From Bdellovibrio bacteriovorus str. Tiberius (GTDB lineage: Bacteria; Bdellovibrionota; Bdellovibrionia; Bdellovibrionales; Bdellovibrionaceae): DNA of 64,000 nt. The notes under the pieces were generated by a model. It ran no database searches. It had not been told where the DNA came from and saw nothing but the letters and a program-made list of their open reading frames with translations. Below, piece by piece: positions 26,462-35,130 of this stretch. The number at the start of each line of letters is the position of its first letter. Position 1 is the first letter of the stretch. A program made the position numbers and the translations under genes. The stretch lies in contig NC_019567.1 in the NCBI RefSeq assembly GCF_000317895.1, positions 2,356,001-2,420,000 of the forward strand, written 5' to 3'.

Positions 26462-29371
26462 TTAGAAACCAGTGATCAGCGTTGGCGTTGTCGGATCAGC
26501 TGCGCCCGGTGTCGGCGGAAGTGCTGATTGGCCGTTATTATTGCCGCCCCAGCAGAAGAGTTTCCCTGCATTCACCGCGCACACATTTCTTTCACCGATT
26601 GAAACTTTTTGCCAATTGGCGGAAGTTCCCAGCTGAATCGGAACAACTTCTGCGCCCGTGAAGGCCGAGCCATTCCCCTGCTGCCCCCAGCCATCAGAAC
26701 CCCAGCAGAACAGTTTGCCGCCATCAATGCCACAGACAGCACTATTTTCAAAGCCCGAGGCAATCTCAGTCCAAGATGACGAGACGCCCACACGCTGCGG
26801 AGTCGATGCATCAACCATGCTTCCGGTCCCCAAAGCCCCCTGATAGGATCCACCCCAACAGTAAAGCTGACCTGAGCGAATACCACACGTATGCAGGTTG
26901 CCTGCCACAACGGCGGTCCAATCAGAATCAGAGCCCACTCGGACCGGCGTGTGGGAAGAAGTGTTATTACCGTCACCCAATTCCCCGTCATCGCCGTAGC
27001 CCCAGCAATACAGTTTGCCGTCATCGATACCGCAGGAATGATAGGAGCTGATCCCCACGGCATGCCATTTATCAGAAGTGCTAACTTGAGTAGGCTCTTC
27101 CACCAAAGGCACCGTGGCCGGATCAGCCGCCATCTGCCCGTCAGAGTTCTGCCCCCAACAATACATTTTTCCACCGTTGATTCCGCACAACTGCCCGGAA
27201 CCCGCGGCAATGGCCGTCCACGCCTTGGAAGACCCCACGCGCGCTGGAATTTGCGACAAAGGCGAAACACTCATCGGCATAAAGCCACCGCCGCCCGGAG
27301 GAGGTGGTGGTGGAGGTGGGCCTCCCCCACCAAAATCAAATCCGACATTCAAGCCCCAGCAGTACAATTCACCCTCTTTAATGCCGCAGGTATGCGGCCC
27401 ACCACTGGCGATTTTCTGCCAGGCTTTGGAATTTCCAACTTGCTGAGGAACAATAGTGGACGTCAAAGATCCATTGTCATTTTGCCCCAACTGGAATGTT
27501 GAGTTATCACCCCAGCAGTACAGGCGACCCGCATTGATCGCACATGAATGACCATATCCCGCACTTGGCAAAGACCAAGTTGAAGACAACCCCACGCGGT
27601 GAGGTTTGTGGGCAATCTCAGCCCGATCCTCGCCCAATCCAATATAGTTAATAGTGTTTTCTTCATGCGCCCAACACAACACAGAGCCGTTGTTAATCCC
27701 GCAGGTCATATAATAGCTTGTGCTGATTTTATTCCAGGTGCTGTCCGAACCGATGCGAGTAGGCTCCCAAACTTCGTCCTGATAACTGACAGCGCCCCAA
27801 CAATAAAGATCGCCACCGTTACGAATACCGCATGTGTGATTGCCTCCACCAGTCAGACTTTCCCAGTCACCGAAAGAGCCCACTTGTGAAATCGCGCCGA
27901 TGATATTCCCAGCTTCGGCCTCGCCCAAGCCCAGCTCGCCGTCCGAGTTGTCACCCCAGCAGTAAAGTTTGCCATCGTTGATACCACACGTGTGATCCGA
28001 ACCGCCGACAACATCTTCCCATGTAGTGGAAACACCCACCTGCAGAATGGTCTGCTGGCGGGTCGTGCTGGCATTATTACCCAATTGTTTGCGGGCCCCG
28101 CCTCCCCAACAATACAACTTCCCGGAATCGATACCGCACACATGCGATGCCCCGGCAGAAATCTTCTGCCAGGTTGTGCTAGCGCCAATTCTTGTGGGAC
28201 TGTATTTTGTCAGAATATCTCCGGTGGCGAGCTGACCAAACTGGTTATAACCCCAGCAATAAAGCTCACCGGATCTGATACCGCACGAGAAATGCGCCCC
28301 GCCTGTCAAATCCTGCCAGTCCGAGTTGCCTCCCACTTGAGTGGGCTCTGTGACTTCCGCTGGCAGTGTTGATCCCGTCGCAGAACGACCGGAATCGTTA
28401 CGTCCCCAACAATAGAGTTTGCCATCGTTGATGCCGCAAGTTCCCTCATCACTCAAAGCCACCTTTTGCCACGTTGTGGAGCTTCCCACACGGACAGGCT
28501 TTGTGCGATTGTCCTGATCGCCGGCCCCCAAGCCCAGGCGGTATTTATCGTTGTTACCCCAACAATAAAGTTTACCTGACGTGATCGCGCAGACGTGAGT
28601 ATCACCGGCATCGATTTCCTGAAAGACTTGCGCCGGAGCACCGGCGCCAAGTTCCAACGGAATGGCCAATTCAATTTTTGGTTTAAGCCCACTCATACCA
28701 CTGTTAAGCTGAATGGTTTGATGTTCGGCGGATGACAAAGAAAGCCCCGCTTGCAAAGTCAGGGGAATACTGACCGAAGTAGCACCGGCAGGAACCAGAA
28801 TCTTCCCGGTGTTCAAACCGTTAAACAGCGCAGATTCGGAGTTGGCTGAATATATAGAGTAATCAAGATAAGTTGCAAAGGGCGCCGGAGCTGACAGGTT
28901 CAACACTGTCGTTTGTGTTGGCGCACCGGAATCAAAGCTGAAGTTTTCCTGGGAAAGAGTCAGCTGCAGGCTGTTTTGCACTCCCAGACTGACAACGCCG
29001 GAAACCGCAGAGTAAGAACCTTGAATCACCTTGACTTTAAAATCACAGGTCTCGCCCGAGACTTTGTCGATCACACCGGAAATCCAGCCTTCATCGCTGA
29101 TCGCCAGCCCCGCGCAAGTGCTGTCTTCCAAAGAAAGTGTCATCGTGCTGAATACGGACATGGCACTGGAAATACCACTGACCTGAACTTGTCCATAATA
29201 GGGGAATGATTCCGGAACATCCGTCGGCAAATCGGAAAGTTTAAAGCTGACGTCGGAAGAACCACTGTCCGTGGACTTCATCCGTTCGAAAAATTCTGCA
29301 TCCAGCGAACACGCGGTGAGCAGCAGAAAACTGATTGCAATGAGCAGATTGCGGATATAGTTCGTGGTCAT
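26462..29371 (-). CDS. RCC1-repeat lipoprotein with 14 blades
   Basis: The 969-residue protein begins with a signal peptide and lipobox LLTAC (Cys21). About 220 residues of Ig-like or linker sequence follow. The rest is 14 copies of an RCC1-type repeat of about 50 residues with the core W-x-x-I-x-x-G-x-x-H-x-C-G-I-x-x-G-x-L-Y-C-W-G-x-N, enough for two seven-blade propellers. Almost every repeat has two Cys, one in the HTCGI part and one in YCWG, so internal disulfides are likely. The ninth repeat has a GGGGPPPPPPPPGGGG insertion. The surface location and repeats suggest binding to a protein or glycan partner. RCC1 proteins in bacteria are often surface factors. Monocistronic; AAGGA lies before the ATG. 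Confidence 0.9.
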   Translation of the reverse strand: MTTNYIRNLLIAISFLLLTACSLDAEFFERMKSTDSGSSDVSFKLSDLPTDVPESFPYYGQVQVSGISSAMSVFSTMTLSLEDSTCAGLAISDEGWISGVIDKVSGETCDFKVKVIQGSYSAVSGVVSLGVQNSLQLTLSQENFSFDSGAPTQTTVLNLSAPAPFATYLDYSIYSANSESALFNGLNTGKILVPAGATSVSIPLTLQAGLSLSSAEHQTIQLNSGMSGLKPKIELAIPLELGAGAPAQVFQEIDAGDTHVCAITSGKLYCWGNNDKYRLGLGAGDQDNRTKPVRVGSSTTWQKVALSDEGTCGINDGKLYCWGRNDSGRSATGSTLPAEVTEPTQVGGNSDWQDLTGGAHFSCGIRSGELYCWGYNQFGQLATGDILTKYSPTRIGASTTWQKISAGASHVCGIDSGKLYCWGGGARKQLGNNASTTRQQTILQVGVSTTWEDVVGGSDHTCGINDGKLYCWGDNSDGELGLGEAEAGNIIGAISQVGSFGDWESLTGGGNHTCGIRNGGDLYCWGAVSYQDEVWEPTRIGSDSTWNKISTSYYMTCGINNGSVLCWAHEENTINYIGLGEDRAEIAHKPHRVGLSSTWSLPSAGYGHSCAINAGRLYCWGDNSTFQLGQNDNGSLTSTIVPQQVGNSKAWQKIASGGPHTCGIKEGELYCWGLNVGFDFGGGGPPPPPPPPGGGGFMPMSVSPLSQIPARVGSSKAWTAIAAGSGQLCGINGGKMYCWGQNSDGQMAADPATVPLVEEPTQVSTSDKWHAVGISSYHSCGIDDGKLYCWGYGDDGELGDGNNTSSHTPVRVGSDSDWTAVVAGNLHTCGIRSGQLYCWGGSYQGALGTGSMVDASTPQRVGVSSSWTEIASGFENSAVCGIDGGKLFCWGSDGWGQQGNGSAFTGAEVVPIQLGTSANWQKVSIGERNVCAVNAGKLFCWGGNNNGQSALPPTPGAADPTTPTLITGF
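27288..27332. repeat. GGN/CCN triplet tract in the RCC1-like gene
   Basis: The plus strand reads GGAGGAGGTGGTGGTGGAGG and continues to GGG between 27297 and 27320, the antisense of the Pro8 and Gly4 codons. Runs of GG separated by single bases could allow slippage or a weak G-quadruplex. Length change in multiples of three would keep the frame. Confidence 0.6.
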
Positions 29372-29488
29372 TCCAATTCCTTAAGACGTTCAGTTAGGAT
29401 CCAAATATTGATCGGTCCTTAACAACACGCACTTAAGTCATTTTCTCAGAGTGACACACGAATATTTCAAACAGGAAAGGTGTTCATA

Positions 29489-31576
29489 TTAGGCGATACC
29501 CGCAAGCGCTGCGGGCCCGTGCTCACGCAACAGCTCGGCCTTCAACCCTTGATTCTCTAAATATGAGAGTTTTGGATCTTTGCGCAAAACTTCAAAGGCC
29601 GCTTCACGCGCCTCTTGCAAGATGGCCATATCACGCACCAGATTTGCCAGCTTAAAGCCGGAAAGGCCCGACTGCCTGGTCCCCATGAATTCACCAGGCC
29701 CGCGCATTTCAAGATCGAACTCGGCGATCTTAAATCCGTCTGATGTCTTTTCCATCATCTCGGTGCGGGCTTTGCCTTCTTCAGAAACCGCATAGCCCAT
29801 GATCAGAATACAGAAGCTTTTGTATTCTCCCCGGCCTACGCGACCGCGCAACTGGTGCAGCTGCGACAGACCAAAGCGCTCAGCGTGTTCGATGATCATG
29901 ATATTGGCATTCGGCACGTCGACACCGACTTCAATGACGGTGGTTGAAACCAGCACTTGAATTTCATTTCTGCGAAACTGATCCATGACCTGATCTTTTT
30001 CGTCAGGTTTCATCTTCCCGTGCAAAAGACCAATTTTCAGCTGCGGATAAAGCTCTTTCAGTTTTTCGTATTCTGAAACCGCATCTTTCAAGTCGATCTT
30101 TTCGCTTTCCTCCACCAGAGGATACACGATATAGGCCTGTCGGCCTTTTTGCACTTGTTCCAACATGAACTGCAGGGCTTGAGGGCGTTTGCTTTCAAAT
30201 GTGGCGCGCGTTTGGATAGGGCTTCGACCTGCCGGCATTTCATCGATAATGGAAACATCCAAGTCCCCGTACACTGTCATCGCCAGTGTCCTTGGGATCG
30301 GAGTTGCCGTCATCACCAGGAAGTGCGGCGAGTTGCCTTTGTTTTTCAAAACCCCGCGCTGTTCAACCCCGAATCTATGTTGTTCATCGATGATCACAAG
30401 CCCCAGATTTGAGAATTGCACTTCATCTTCGATCAAAGCATGGGTGCCGATAATCAAGTCAATCTCTCCGGCTGCCAAAGCGGCCAGCAAAGTTTTTCTT
30501 TCAGAGGCTTTGGATTTACCCACCAGCAGCCCCAGCCGGATACCCAAGGGCTCAAGCACCTTGCGCGCATTTTTAAAGTGCTGTTCAGCCAGGATTTCTG
30601 TCGGCGCCATCAAACAGGATTGATAACCGCTTTCTGCGGCATAGATGGCAGCCATAAAGCTTACAAGAGTCTTTCCGCTTCCCACGTCCCCTTGAACCAT
30701 TCGATGCATAGGGTGACCTTTTTCCAGATCGGCTTTGATTTCAGTAAAGACGCGCTTTTGTGCGCCCGTCATTTCAAATGGCAACGATTGAAGCAATGCC
30801 CGCATCTTTTCGCCCGAGTTTCTGATTTGCGGAGCGCCTTCTTTCTGGAAGCCTGCTTTTTTTGAAGCCAGGTAAAGCTCCAACCAGAAGAACTCATCAA
30901 AGATGATGCGTTTTTGAGCATTGGTTTTAAATTCGGAATATTCCTTGGCCTTGTTCGGATCCGGAAAATGGATGTCCTTCAAAGCGTCTTTGCGCGGAAT
31001 CAGATTGTACTTTTCGCGCATCCATTTGGGGAAGGCCTCTTCCGGCCACTCTTCAATTTGCGCAAACGCGGAACGAACAAGCTTCATGATCTTGGCCGTG
31101 GCAAGGCCTTCGATTTCCGTATACAGCGGAATCAGCGCATCCTGGGTTTCTTCATCAGGCTCCACATCCTTGATATCAGGATGATGGAATTCCAAACGAC
31201 CGCGGTACTCGGTGACTTTTCCCACCACGCGAACTTCGGTGAAGGGCTTAAAGCGTTCAAAGTAGCCTTTGTAAGGCACACGGAAATATTTGCAGTGAAT
31301 CTGACCTGAGGCATCCCTGACCAGAACGTCATACATCTTACGCGCCGAACGCCCCATGTTCACACTGTGAACGGCAACGACCGTGGCCTTGATGCTGACA
31401 ATGTCATCCGGGCGCAGGCTTGAAATGTTTCTGGCTGCGCGCTGGTCTTCGTAGGCTCGGGGATAGAACTCAAAAAGGTCCCCCAAGGTCTTTAGACCTT
31501 TACGGGAAAACAGATCCCCTAATTTGGGACCTACACCTTTAAGAAATTGTATTTGCGTATCCAGACGAAGAGGCAT
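29489..31576 (-). CDS. recG: ATP-dependent DNA helicase RecG
   Basis: The 695-residue protein starts MPLRLDTQIQFLKGVGPKLG, the typical RecG opening, and includes the wedge/OB domain. Helicase motif I is VQGDVGSGKTLVSF, motif II IIDEQHRFGV, motif III MTATPIPRTLAM, and motifs V-VI LVSTTVIEVGVDVPNANIMI and QLRGRVGRGE. It remodels stalled forks and Holliday junctions. The ATG at 31576 matches family starts; an ATG six codons upstream (31594) is also in frame. It is monocistronic with a GC-rich, inverted-repeat-rich 5' region and 117 bases of gap after it. Confidence 0.96.
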   Translation of the reverse strand: MPLRLDTQIQFLKGVGPKLGDLFSRKGLKTLGDLFEFYPRAYEDQRAARNISSLRPDDIVSIKATVVAVHSVNMGRSARKMYDVLVRDASGQIHCKYFRVPYKGYFERFKPFTEVRVVGKVTEYRGRLEFHHPDIKDVEPDEETQDALIPLYTEIEGLATAKIMKLVRSAFAQIEEWPEEAFPKWMREKYNLIPRKDALKDIHFPDPNKAKEYSEFKTNAQKRIIFDEFFWLELYLASKKAGFQKEGAPQIRNSGEKMRALLQSLPFEMTGAQKRVFTEIKADLEKGHPMHRMVQGDVGSGKTLVSFMAAIYAAESGYQSCLMAPTEILAEQHFKNARKVLEPLGIRLGLLVGKSKASERKTLLAALAAGEIDLIIGTHALIEDEVQFSNLGLVIIDEQHRFGVEQRGVLKNKGNSPHFLVMTATPIPRTLAMTVYGDLDVSIIDEMPAGRSPIQTRATFESKRPQALQFMLEQVQKGRQAYIVYPLVEESEKIDLKDAVSEYEKLKELYPQLKIGLLHGKMKPDEKDQVMDQFRRNEIQVLVSTTVIEVGVDVPNANIMIIEHAERFGLSQLHQLRGRVGRGEYKSFCILIMGYAVSEEGKARTEMMEKTSDGFKIAEFDLEMRGPGEFMGTRQSGLSGFKLANLVRDMAILQEAREAAFEVLRKDPKLSYLENQGLKAELLREHGPAALAGIA

Positions 31577-31594
31577 GCAGGGATTATGACCCAT

Positions 31595-31742
31595 TCACCG
31601 GGATTTCGGCAACTGCCGAACCCCCGGCAACGCAGCCTGCCGGGAACCCGGCGGGGGCTGTTTCAGCTCGAAATTAAGCCCTTTACAGAGCGAAATCCGC
31701 TGGCACCGCCTGTGCTTTATAGGTTGGCATAAAGGAGATCTT
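31595..31742. repeat. GC-rich inverted repeats between recG and a methyltransferase gene
   Basis: Two perfect inverted repeats lie in this divergent intergenic region: TTCGGCAACTGCCGAA at 31605-31620 and GCCGGGAACCCGGC at 31639-31652, flanked by CCCCCGG and GGCGGGGG. None is followed by a T run. They could be operators for the divergent genes or structural elements such as a REP-like repeat. No gene fits here. Confidence 0.5.
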
Positions 31743-32489
31743 ATGAAAGCTCAATACCAACAATTCATCCGCACTCACAATCACAAAACTGCCATCAACG
31801 GTGAAAACCTGGTGGCCCTGAACGGCCTGACTGAACGCAATCACGTCGAGTACCTGCAAGATGTCTGCGCTGATCTGTTCCCGAACCCACAAGGATTGAA
31901 GGCTTTGGATATGGGGGCAGCTCATGGAGTTTGCGCCATGGCTCTGGCCGAACTGGGCATGCAAGTGGCGGCTTACGACATGTACCGTTCTTCTGTGGCG
32001 ATTGTTCACAAAATGGCGATGGAGCAGCACTTGAATATTTCCTTCCGCGTGGGCGGCAGCCTGCAAATCGAGCAGCTGCAGGAAAAATTCGATCTGATCC
32101 ACGATCGTGACTGCCTGACTCACATTCCACTGCCACTGGATCGTGCGCGCTTCCTGCAAAGCCTTCGTAAAATGCTGGCTGAAGATGGCAAACTGGTGAT
32201 TCGCACCTGCATCCTAAGCCCGCAGTTCGATCCGGATGACAGCTTCGAGTCCATTTGCCTGGATGCCGACTATATCTTGTGGAGACAAACTCCAGAATCA
32301 GATGCTCCGGGTGTGGTTGCCATGAATGGCCGTCACTGGACAGCACAAAAAAGACTGCCACCCGCTGAAGTGATTCGTCAGGAACTGTGCCGCGCTGGCT
32401 TCATGATTCTGGACGAAGAAATCGAGCTGGTTCCCGGTAACAACCCATCCATCCTTCGACTTGTCGTCACTAGCGCCCCTGGGCGCTAG
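31743..32489 (+). CDS. Class I SAM-dependent methyltransferase
   Basis: The 248-residue protein has motif I ALDMGAAHGVCAMALAELG (about 54-72), an acidic motif II (AAYDMYRSS) and the motif IV-like DLIHDRDCLTHIPL. The His-Asp-Arg-Asp replaces the more usual residues. The N-terminal 50 residues are helical. It resembles small-molecule methyltransferases, but the substrate is not readable. AAGGAGATC precedes the ATG at the right spacing. Its last four codons (Ala-Pro-Gly-Arg) and stop form the 3' arm of its own terminator. The next gene, a lipoprotein, starts 19 bases on. Confidence 0.85.
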   Translation: MKAQYQQFIRTHNHKTAINGENLVALNGLTERNHVEYLQDVCADLFPNPQGLKALDMGAAHGVCAMALAELGMQVAAYDMYRSSVAIVHKMAMEQHLNISFRVGGSLQIEQLQEKFDLIHDRDCLTHIPLPLDRARFLQSLRKMLAEDGKLVIRTCILSPQFDPDDSFESICLDADYILWRQTPESDAPGVVAMNGRHWTAQKRLPPAEVIRQELCRAGFMILDEEIELVPGNNPSILRLVVTSAPGR

Positions 32490-32497
32490 TTTTTTTA
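32470..32497 (+). terminator. Terminator formed partly by coding sequence
   Basis: ACTAGCGCCC and GGGCGCTAGT form a perfect 10-pair stem with a two-base loop, followed by TTTTTTT. The stop codon TAG at 32487-32489 lies in the 3' arm, so the hairpin overlaps the last codons of the methyltransferase. The following lipoprotein gene begins 12 bases beyond. Confidence 0.9.
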
Positions 32498-32508
32498 CGG
32501 AGAACCCC

Positions 32509-33573
32509 ATGAAAACCCTGCGCCTTGGTTTGACTTTGCTTTGGACACTGACTCTTGCTGCCTGTGCCGGCAGTTCTGGCTCTGACCCCTCCCCATCACC
32601 CACGCCTGCTCCGGCCAGGTTTTCTTATGTGCTGAATTCTTCCGATGACAGCGTCAGTGTTTTTTCCATTGCCCTGGATGGTTCACTGGCACCCTTGGAG
32701 GTCGCGTCCGTCGGTGGTTATGCAAAGTCACTTTTGATGGATCAAAACCAAGAGCACCTTTATGTGGTGAACGCCAGTGATGACACGATTTCGCAGTTTC
32801 AGATTGGCAGTGATGGAAAACTGCAATCACTGGGCATCGTCGCCACGGAAGAATTCCCGCAGTCTGTGCAGATTTCTCCGGATGGGCGCTTTGTTTATTC
32901 GCTGAACTTGCGCAGCGAATCCATCACTCAGTACAGCAAAGGCAGCGATGGTCGCTTGACCGCGCTTGCGACCACTCCCCACACTGCGGGGCCATTGAGC
33001 ATGCTTTTTTCCAGTCAGGGTCAGTACGCCTATGTGGTGAACATTCTTGACGCCAGCATTTCCCAATATGCGGTGGCCAGCAATGGCGCACTGACGCCGC
33101 TAGTGCCGGACCGGGTGACTTCGCAAGGCTGTCCTTCAGGCCCGATCACTTCACATAAGACCTCACAAGGTGAATTCATCTATGTGCTTAGCTGCAGCAC
33201 CGACGAAGTCGAAGTGTTTGCCATTGGTTCAGATGGCACTTTGCAATCTCGCCAAGTGATGACGACGGAATCAAGCCCGCAAGGCATGACCATCAGTGGC
33301 GACCACTTGTATGTAGCCAACGCGTTTTCATCCACCGTCAGTGTTTATGAAACTCAAACCAGTGGAACACTGGCGCTTAAGTCCACGGTGGCTGCGGGGA
33401 CTTCACCTGAAACCGTGACTGTGGATGCTGCCGGAAAATCCGCATACGTGCTTGACTATATTGAAAACCAAATATTGCAGTATCACTTAGGCACCGACGG
33501 GTCGATGACTCGAACCAGTGCGGCTCCTTTTAGCACGGGAATGACTCCAGTGCAGATGCTGCTGAAACGCTAA
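32509..33573 (+). CDS. Beta-propeller (lactonase/YVTN-like) lipoprotein
   Basis: The 354-residue product has a signal peptide and lipobox LTLAAC (Cys16); GGAG before the ATG at 32509 fixes this start. A short Ser/Pro linker (SDPSPSPTPAPA) leads into seven repeats such as HLYVVNASDDTISQFQIGSD and FVYSLNLRSESITQYSKGSD. This spacing is typical of the 6-phosphogluconolactonase-like or YVTN beta-propeller fold. The lactonase active-site residues are not evident, so a binding or scaffold role is more likely. It follows the methyltransferase terminator, so it may have its own weak promoter or depend on read-through. Confidence 0.85.
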   Translation: MKTLRLGLTLLWTLTLAACAGSSGSDPSPSPTPAPARFSYVLNSSDDSVSVFSIALDGSLAPLEVASVGGYAKSLLMDQNQEHLYVVNASDDTISQFQIGSDGKLQSLGIVATEEFPQSVQISPDGRFVYSLNLRSESITQYSKGSDGRLTALATTPHTAGPLSMLFSSQGQYAYVVNILDASISQYAVASNGALTPLVPDRVTSQGCPSGPITSHKTSQGEFIYVLSCSTDEVEVFAIGSDGTLQSRQVMTTESSPQGMTISGDHLYVANAFSSTVSVYETQTSGTLALKSTVAAGTSPETVTVDAAGKSAYVLDYIENQILQYHLGTDGSMTRTSAAPFSTGMTPVQMLLKR

Positions 33574-33600
33574 ATCCCGTCCCGCATTGAAACGTTGTGA

Positions 33601-33623
33601 GGGGCACTCGCCCCTTTGCTTCT
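33601..33623 (+). terminator. Candidate terminator after the propeller lipoprotein gene
   Basis: GGGGC at 33601-33605 and GCCCC at 33610-33614 form a five-pair stem with TTTGCTTCT after it. The tail is mixed, so efficiency is uncertain. Confidence 0.5.
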
Positions 33624-33696
33624 AGACCAAGGACCGAGCTGTTTGTTTATTGCGGATTTAGTTCCTTCAAGTCCCCTTCCGTGGCAGAATTTTCCT

Positions 33697-34641
33697 ATGG
33701 ATTCCACGACTTACTTCCGCATCCGCCTCAGCACAATTCGCCCCGACAAAGTCACCAGTTTTGACATTTACATCCTTGTGGATGGTAAACATATTTTGTA
33801 TCTGCGAGCGGGTGATAAGCTGGCTTCCGGTAAAATCAAAACATTGCACGGACGTGACACGGGCGATTCTTTCTTCGTGCGCATGGAAGACAAGCAGACT
33901 TATCGCGACTGGGTGAAAGAAGAAATGAACTCGGACCTGCTGAACCCGTTTGATAAAGCCAAGATCCTGCGTGAATCCTCGGTCGCTTTGATGGAAGATC
34001 TTTTTGAAAATCCGGATGTGAACAAGGCCCTGGATGAGTCCCGCCCGATCATCACGGATTTCATTGATCTGATGGAAAATGCTCCGGAAGCCATGGGCTT
34101 TATGATTTCTTTGTCCGGGCATGATTTCTATACTTACAATCACTCTTTGGACGTCAGCATCTATTCGTTGGGTTTGGGTAAAGCCCTAGGGTATGATGCA
34201 AAAACTTTGGAAGAGCTGGGCGTGGGCGCTCTTTTCCACGACATCGGTAAGCGCAACGTCAGCCTGGACATCCTTTGTAAAAAAGGCGGTCTGTCGGATG
34301 CTGAGTGGGAGCAAATGAAAATGCACCCGCAATATGGCTTGGTGATTTTGAACAACCACCCGAACATCAGTGATGCCATCAAAGCCGCGTGCTTTGAGCA
34401 CCACGAATCCTGGGCTGGTAACGGCTATCCTCAACAATTGGTCGCGGAAGAAATCCACCCGTTTGCAAGAATTGTTGCCATCACTGACACCTATGACGCC
34501 ATGACCACGCAAAGATCTTACAACGTGCCGATGACGCCGATTGATGCTGTCACCATGATGAAGGAAAAGCTGGCAGGTCGCTATGATCCCGACATGCTAA
34601 AGGCCATGTATTCAGTACTTTTCAAAATAAAGGTCGCTTAG
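33697..34641 (+). CDS. HD-GYP-domain cyclic-di-GMP phosphodiesterase
   Basis: The 314-residue protein has an N-terminal domain of about 125 residues (beta-rich, then helical) of unknown type. The HD-GYP domain contains the metal site LFHDIGK, then LKKG-like, HPQYGLVIL, the GYP-type HHESWAGNGYP and ARIVAITDTYDAMTTQRSYN. Family members cut cyclic-di-GMP to GMP. The GYP triad is intact. I start it at the ATG at 33697; an upstream in-frame ATG at 33616 would add a non-homologous stretch. The ATG has no clear Shine-Dalgarno. The next gene begins directly after its TAG. Confidence 0.9.
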   Translation: MDSTTYFRIRLSTIRPDKVTSFDIYILVDGKHILYLRAGDKLASGKIKTLHGRDTGDSFFVRMEDKQTYRDWVKEEMNSDLLNPFDKAKILRESSVALMEDLFENPDVNKALDESRPIITDFIDLMENAPEAMGFMISLSGHDFYTYNHSLDVSIYSLGLGKALGYDAKTLEELGVGALFHDIGKRNVSLDILCKKGGLSDAEWEQMKMHPQYGLVILNNHPNISDAIKAACFEHHESWAGNGYPQQLVAEEIHPFARIVAITDTYDAMTTQRSYNVPMTPIDAVTMMKEKLAGRYDPDMLKAMYSVLFKIKVA

Positions 34642-35019
34642 ATGAAGCTCGTTTTGCATTCTTTGGTTCTTATTGCCTGTGTCCCGCTGATTGCCATTGC
34701 GCTAGAGCCCACCAACCCTGCCGGTTTCTGCGAACGCTTCATCGGCGAAAAAGAAATCACCGAATGCCAAGAACGCACCAAAACCGAAAACGTCGACTGG
34801 TATGCCGCCACGGTCTGCCACCTGCAACAAGACGACAAGGCCTTCTGGGCATGCTGGAACAGCATTCAGGGACAAAGCTACAACCCGGCCGAGCTATCCA
34901 AATGCGGAGAAAATACCGAGGCCAGCGATACCCAGCGGCAAAGCTGTATTGATGCCGCCCGCGGCGGTCGTAAGCCGGCTTCTGTGGCTCCGTTTCAGCC
35001 TTTAAAACTTAAAAAATAG
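34642..35019 (+). CDS. Small Cys-rich secreted protein
   Basis: The 125-residue product starts right after the HD-GYP stop (TAG-ATG), so it is co-translated. A signal peptide (1-20) is followed by about 90 residues with six Cys arranged as FCERF, TECQE, TVCHL, WACWN, KCGEN and SCIDA. That could form three disulfides. It has no recognised domain. The tail is Pro and Lys rich. It could be a periplasmic protein made with the HD-GYP signalling protein. A candidate terminator follows 13 bases after the stop. Confidence 0.75.
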   Translation: MKLVLHSLVLIACVPLIAIALEPTNPAGFCERFIGEKEITECQERTKTENVDWYAATVCHLQQDDKAFWACWNSIQGQSYNPAELSKCGENTEASDTQRQSCIDAARGGRKPASVAPFQPLKLKK

Positions 35020-35032
35020 GCTTTATCCACTC

Positions 35033-35070
35033 GGGGGCTGTCGAAAAAGCTGACAGTCCCTTGTATTTTA
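35033..35070 (+). terminator. Candidate terminator after the Cys-rich gene
   Basis: GGGGCTGTC and GACAGTCCC pair with one mismatch around a loop GAAAAAGCT, followed by TTGTATTTTATT. It ends the HD-GYP/Cys-rich unit before the cytochrome-like gene. Confidence 0.65.
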
Positions 35071-35130
35071 TTCTTCGGCACTGAATCAAATCCCCCGACT
35101 TCACCAAAATTTGATAGAACCTTTGCCACT

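Noticed and set aside
26462-29371. Tandem repeats in the RCC1-like gene as a CRISPR array
   Set aside because: The repeats are protein-level, about 150 bases each and imperfect, with a continuous reading frame.
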